A stretch of 64,000 bases of DNA, from the NCBI RefSeq assembly GCF_900101505.1, contig NZ_FMZI01000007.1, positions 186,001-250,000 on the forward strand, written 5' to 3'. The DNA comes from Antarctobacter albus. GTDB taxonomy: Bacteria; Pseudomonadota; Alphaproteobacteria; Rhodobacterales; Rhodobacteraceae. Under the pieces are notes generated by a model, which worked only from the letters and a program-made list of their open reading frames with translations, had not been told where the DNA came from and ran no database searches. This document shows positions 60,932 through 64,000 of the stretch, piece after piece. How positions within the stretch are numbered: the stretch's first letter is position 1; each line of letters begins with the position of its first letter. The position numbers and the translations under genes are program-made.

Positions 60932-62310
60932 TTCGTCACCTTCTTCAAGTGATAGGATTTGGGGCGTGTGAGGTTGTGATAGCCGATGATCGACAGGCCG
61001 CCGCCGCGCCCGGTCTGCTTGCAGCCGGTCCAGCACAGGCCAGGGTCGAGGTAGTCGGCCCGGTTCATGAAAACGGTGCCCGTCTCGATCCGGTCACCGA
61101 CCCGTTCCGCGCGCGCCAGGTCATTGGTCCAGAGCGAGGCGGTCAGGCCGAAATCGCTGTCGTTCATCAGGGCGATGGCCTCTTCATCGTCCTTGACCTT
61201 CATGATGCCCACCACGGGGCCAAAGCTCTCGTCGCGCATCACGCGCATGTCGTGGGTCACATCGGTCAGGATCTGCGGCGTCAGATAGGTGCCGCCGTCA
61301 TCCTCGGGGAAAGTGTCGATATGGGCGGTGGCGCCGGCCTCGACGGCCTCGCTGATCTGGGCGCGGACCTCGGCGGCGAAACGGGCGTTGGCCATCGGAC
61401 CGATGGTCGTCTCCGCCTCCAGCGGGTTGCCCAGCTTGTAGCCCCGGACCACGGTCAGCGCCTTTTCAAGGAAGCTGTCGTAGAGCGATTCATGCACGTA
61501 GATCCGTTCGATCCCGCAGCAGCACTGGCCGGAATTGAACATCGCGCCGTCGATCAGCGTGTCGACGGCCGCATCCACGTCGGCGTCCTCCATGACATAG
61601 CCCGGGTCCTTGCCGCCCAGTTCCAGCCCGATGCCGGTGAAGGTGCCCGCCGCCGCGCGCTCCATCGCCTTGCCGCCACCGACAGAGCCGGTGAAGTTCA
61701 CGAAGTCAAATGCCTTGGCGGCGATCAGGTCAGAGGTCGTGTCGTGGCTCAGAAAGACGTTCTGGAACACGTCCTCGGGCACGCCCGCCTCGTGGAAGGC
61801 CCGGGCCATGCGTTCGCCCACCAGCAGGGTCTGCGTGGCATGTTTCAGCATCACCGTGTTGCCCGCGATCAGCGCCGGGGCCACCGTGTTGATGGCGGTC
61901 ATGTAGGGATAGTTCCAGGGCGCCACGACCAGCACCAGACCCAGCGGCACGCGCTTGATGTAGCGCTTGAACGTCGCGTCCTCGCCGACCTGGATCGGGG
62001 CCAGAGCGGTTTCCGCGATCCCTGCCATGTAGGATGCGCGTTCGTTGAAGCCGCCGAATTCGCCGCCAAAGCGCACCGGGCGGCCCATCATATGCGCCAG
62101 TTCCGGCACGATCTCGTCGTTCATTGCGCCCACGGCGGCGACACCGGCCATGACCAGGTCCACCCGTTCCTGCAAGGGGCGGGCGGCCCAGGCCGCCTGC
62201 GCGGCACGGCCCCTGGCGGCGGCGGTCTTCGCCTCGTCCAGCGACAGCGTGGGGCGTTCGGCAAAGACCGAGCCGTCGATGGGGGAGATGCATTTCAAAG
62301 TATTGCTCAT
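60928..62310 (-). CDS. NAD(P)-dependent aldehyde dehydrogenase
   Basis: 460 residues of the ALDH superfamily: VVAPWNYPYMTAINTVAPAL, FTGSVGGGKAME, general-base Glu in GLELGGKDPGYV, and the catalytic Cys in FNSGQCCCGIERIYV (GQxC pattern). It oxidises an aldehyde to the acid. The ATG at 62310 follows GAGGACAG. It sits between the GS-like ligase (31 bases upstream) and the Fe-ADH. Confidence 0.93.
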   Translation of the reverse strand: MSNTLKCISPIDGSVFAERPTLSLDEAKTAAARGRAAQAAWAARPLQERVDLVMAGVAAVGAMNDEIVPELAHMMGRPVRFGGEFGGFNERASYMAGIAETALAPIQVGEDATFKRYIKRVPLGLVLVVAPWNYPYMTAINTVAPALIAGNTVMLKHATQTLLVGERMARAFHEAGVPEDVFQNVFLSHDTTSDLIAAKAFDFVNFTGSVGGGKAMERAAAGTFTGIGLELGGKDPGYVMEDADVDAAVDTLIDGAMFNSGQCCCGIERIYVHESLYDSFLEKALTVVRGYKLGNPLEAETTIGPMANARFAAEVRAQISEAVEAGATAHIDTFPEDDGGTYLTPQILTDVTHDMRVMRDESFGPVVGIMKVKDDEEAIALMNDSDFGLTASLWTNDLARAERVGDRIETGTVFMNRADYLDPGLCWTGCKQTGRGGGLSIIGYHNLTRPKSYHLKKVTK

Positions 62311-62341
62311 TCTGTCCTCTATGGATCGGGCCGGTCGGCCC

Positions 62342-63703
62342 CTAGGCAAGCTCGAACCCGCGCGCGATCTCGTAGTCGGTCACGACGCGGTTGAAGTCCT
62401 CGATTTCCACCTCTGCCGCGCGGGCGTAGTGGGCCACGACCTCTTCGCCAAAGGCCTCGCGCAGCAGGTCGGATTGCATCAGCGCCTCCCGCGCGGCGGG
62501 CAGGGTGGTCGGCAGTTCCTGCGCGTCGCCCGCGTAGGCGTCGCCGGAAAAGGCCGGGGCCAGTTCCAGCCCCTCTTCGATGCCCTTGAGGCCCGCCGCC
62601 AGCATGGCCGCCATCGCCAGATAGGGGTTCATGTCCGACCCGCCGACCCGGCATTCGATGCGCACCGCCTTGGACCCGTCGCCGCAGAGGCGGAACCCGG
62701 CGGTGCGGTTGTCGATGGACCAGATGATGCGCGTGGGGGCAAAGGTGCCGACTTGGAAGCGTTTGTAGCTGTTGATGTAGGGGGCGAGGAAAACCATGTA
62801 GTCCGGCGCGTATTTCAGCAATCCCGCGACATAGGTCTTCATCAGTGCCGACATGCCCAGGGCGTCCTCCTCGTCAAAGAAGACGGGCTTGCCATCTTTC
62901 CACAGCGACTGGTGCACATGGCTGGACGAGCCGACCTTGTCCTGGTGCCATTTCGGCAGGAAGCTGGCGGCGTGGCCCTGCTGGTGGGCGATCTCCTTGA
63001 CCGCGTGCTTGGCAATCGTGTGGTACTCGGCGGTGTCGAGGGCGGGGGCGTACTTGATGTTCAGCTCTTCCTGCCCGGTCTCCGCCTCGCCCTTGGAATT
63101 CTCGATCGGCAGGCCGGCGGCGTAGAGATGGTTGCGCACCGGGCGCATCACATGCTCTTCGCGGCTGGTCAGCTGGATGTTGTAATCCTCGTTGTAGCCC
63201 GACAGCGTCGCCAGCTCGCGGAACCCGGATTTGCGGATCTCGTCAAAGCTCTTCTCGAAGAGAAAGAACTCCAGTTCCGTCGCCATCATCGGGGTGAATC
63301 CCATCGCTTCGGCGCGGGCGACCATCTTTTTCAGCATGGCACGGGGCGAATGCGGCACGTCCTCATGTGTGTGGTGGTCCAGCACGTCGCAAAGCACCAT
63401 GACCGTGCCTTCGAGCCAGGGCATCGGGCGCAGGGTGCCCAGGTCCGGCTTCATCACGTAGTCGCCATAGCCCTTTTCCCAGGAGGTGGCGGCATAGCCC
63501 TCGGGGGTTGCCATCATCAGGTCTGTCGCCAGCAGGTAGTTGCAGCAGTGGGTTTCTTCCCAGGCGCTGTTGACGAAATGGGCGGCGTGAAACCGTTTGC
63601 CCATCAGGCGGCCCTGCATGTCCACGATGCAGGCCAGGACGGTGTCCACCTCGCCGGAGGAGACCTGCGCCTTGAGGTCATCGAATGTCATGGGGCCGGG
63701 CAT
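62342..63703 (-). CDS. Glutamine-synthetase-like gamma-glutamyl-amine ligase
   Basis: 453 residues with GS motifs: metal ligands in MMATELEFFLFE, ETGQEELNIKYAP, HVHQSLW, SYKRFQVGTFAPTRIIW and RIECRVGGSDMNPYLAMAAM. The beta-grasp domain is at the N-terminus. GS-like enzymes of this sort glutamylate amines such as putrescine, ethanolamine or isopropylamine. The dedicated ALDH and ADH genes and a polyamine-type importer downstream favour such a catabolic role over ammonia assimilation. The ATG at 63703 follows AAAGGA. Confidence 0.85.
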   Translation of the reverse strand: MPGPMTFDDLKAQVSSGEVDTVLACIVDMQGRLMGKRFHAAHFVNSAWEETHCCNYLLATDLMMATPEGYAATSWEKGYGDYVMKPDLGTLRPMPWLEGTVMVLCDVLDHHTHEDVPHSPRAMLKKMVARAEAMGFTPMMATELEFFLFEKSFDEIRKSGFRELATLSGYNEDYNIQLTSREEHVMRPVRNHLYAAGLPIENSKGEAETGQEELNIKYAPALDTAEYHTIAKHAVKEIAHQQGHAASFLPKWHQDKVGSSSHVHQSLWKDGKPVFFDEEDALGMSALMKTYVAGLLKYAPDYMVFLAPYINSYKRFQVGTFAPTRIIWSIDNRTAGFRLCGDGSKAVRIECRVGGSDMNPYLAMAAMLAAGLKGIEEGLELAPAFSGDAYAGDAQELPTTLPAAREALMQSDLLREAFGEEVVAHYARAAEVEIEDFNRVVTDYEIARGFELA

Positions 63704-63737
63704 CGGGCAGTCCTTTTGTTGTCTCTCAAAGGGGTGA

Positions 63738-63792
63738 CCCCGGCGCAGGTTGGCGCCGGGGCTTTGGCAATGTCCCCGGCTCGGCCCGGGGA
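63738..63792 (-). terminator. Two tandem hairpins after the TRAP binding-protein gene
   Basis: Hairpin 1: TCCCCGG (63792-63786 side) with CCGGGGA around a 6-base loop at 63773-63792. Hairpin 2: CCCCGGCGC with GCGCCGGGG at 63738-63761, loop 6. They lie between the TRAP gene stop and the GS-like start on the minus strand. There is no long U-run, so they may attenuate or stabilise the message. Confidence 0.55.
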
Positions 63793-63801
63793 GGACGGCG
63801 A

Positions 63802-64000
63802 TCAGCCGTAACGGTAGGGGCGGCCGGCCTTGGCCATGTCCGCGTTGTACTGCTTGAAGATCTCGACGACCTTGGCCTTGGTCTCGGACTCTGCCGCGAT
63901 CTCGTCCCAGAAGGTGCGCGCGGCCTCTTCGACCGTGTCCCATTCGGCATCGGGGATCGAGGTCAGCTGCATTTTCTCGCCGTTGACGCGCAGTCGCGCC
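63802..64000 (-). CDS. TRAP-transporter substrate-binding protein DctP, C-terminal end (cut by window edge)
   Basis: About 65 C-terminal residues are visible, ending at the TGA 63804-63802. The pattern AEWDTVEEAARTFWDEIA, then KAKVVEIFKQYNADMAKAG and a terminal YRYG is that of DctP-type binding proteins of TRAP importers for organic acids. The N-terminus and the DctQM membrane genes are outside the window. Tandem hairpins follow it. Confidence 0.75.
   Translation of the reverse strand, partial: ARLRVNGEKMQLTSIPDAEWDTVEEAARTFWDEIAAESETKAKVVEIFKQYNADMAKAGRPYRYG

Noticed and set aside
1-64000. CRISPR arrays, tRNA or rRNA genes, IS elements, phage integrases
   Set aside because: No regularly spaced repeats, no cloverleaf-like conserved blocks and no transposase or integrase motifs were noticed on reading both strands.

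Overview
The window is high-GC DNA typical of an alphaproteobacterium, most likely a marine or soil Rhodobacteraceae (Roseobacter-group) member. This rests on the GC-rich codon use, an erythritol locus ordered as in Brucella and rhizobia, a RibH2-type lumazine synthase behind an FMN riboswitch, an fds-type soluble formate dehydrogenase, and the large number of ABC and TRAP importers. It looks like an accessory, nutrient-scavenging region. No rRNA, tRNA, CRISPR array, IS element or phage gene was seen.

Layout. 1-395: start of an AraC-type regulator. 707-3868: a decayed RTX/FrpC-like gene with at least four frameshifts. 4012-8253: a binding-protein-dependent importer (ATPase, fused permease, binding protein) with an HD-domain hydrolase. 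8331-27196: a large tetritol/polyol catabolic region in three parts. (i) deoR-tpiA-rpiB-FGGY kinase-GlpD-like oxidase-DhaKL kinase, transcribed leftward. (ii) tkt-fbp-fba-tal, transcribed rightward. (iii) eryA-eryB-eryC, an FMN riboswitch, ribH2, an Fe-type alcohol dehydrogenase and eryD, transcribed leftward. 27606-32710: the divergent importer (DUF2291 protein, ATPase, permease, binding protein), closed by a strong terminator. 32808-39624: LysR regulator, GH51 arabinofuranosidase and a CUT1-type sugar importer. 39687-45391: periplasmic YHS protein, isochorismatase-fold protein, AraC regulator and a TetR-linked cluster (AhpD-like, NTF2-like, PNPOx-like). 45461-52318: LysR plus fdsGBA-fdhD-fdsD formate dehydrogenase. 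52398-55695: TrmO-like protein and a FecBCD-type metal or metallate importer. 55702-63703: polyamine-type ABC importer, Fe-alcohol dehydrogenase, aldehyde dehydrogenase and a glutamine-synthetase-like ligase. 63802-64000: end of a TRAP binding protein.

How the genes fit together. EryA, EryB, EryC, the TpiA-like and the RpiB-like enzymes match the Brucella route from erythritol to D-erythrose 4-phosphate. The tkt-fbp-fba-tal operon can rearrange erythrose 4-phosphate into hexose and pentose phosphates. A second set of FGGY kinase, GlpD-like oxidase and DhaKL kinase suggests a parallel route for a related polyol or ketotetrose.

The most striking item is the erythritol-type ABC ATPase at 28259-30580. 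Its two nucleotide-binding domains are followed, in one uninterrupted frame, by a SorC/DeoR-type sugar-effector domain. That domain is clearly homologous to the effector domain of the EryD repressor encoded in the same locus, so the uptake ATPase may carry its own metabolite sensor. I know of no description of this arrangement.
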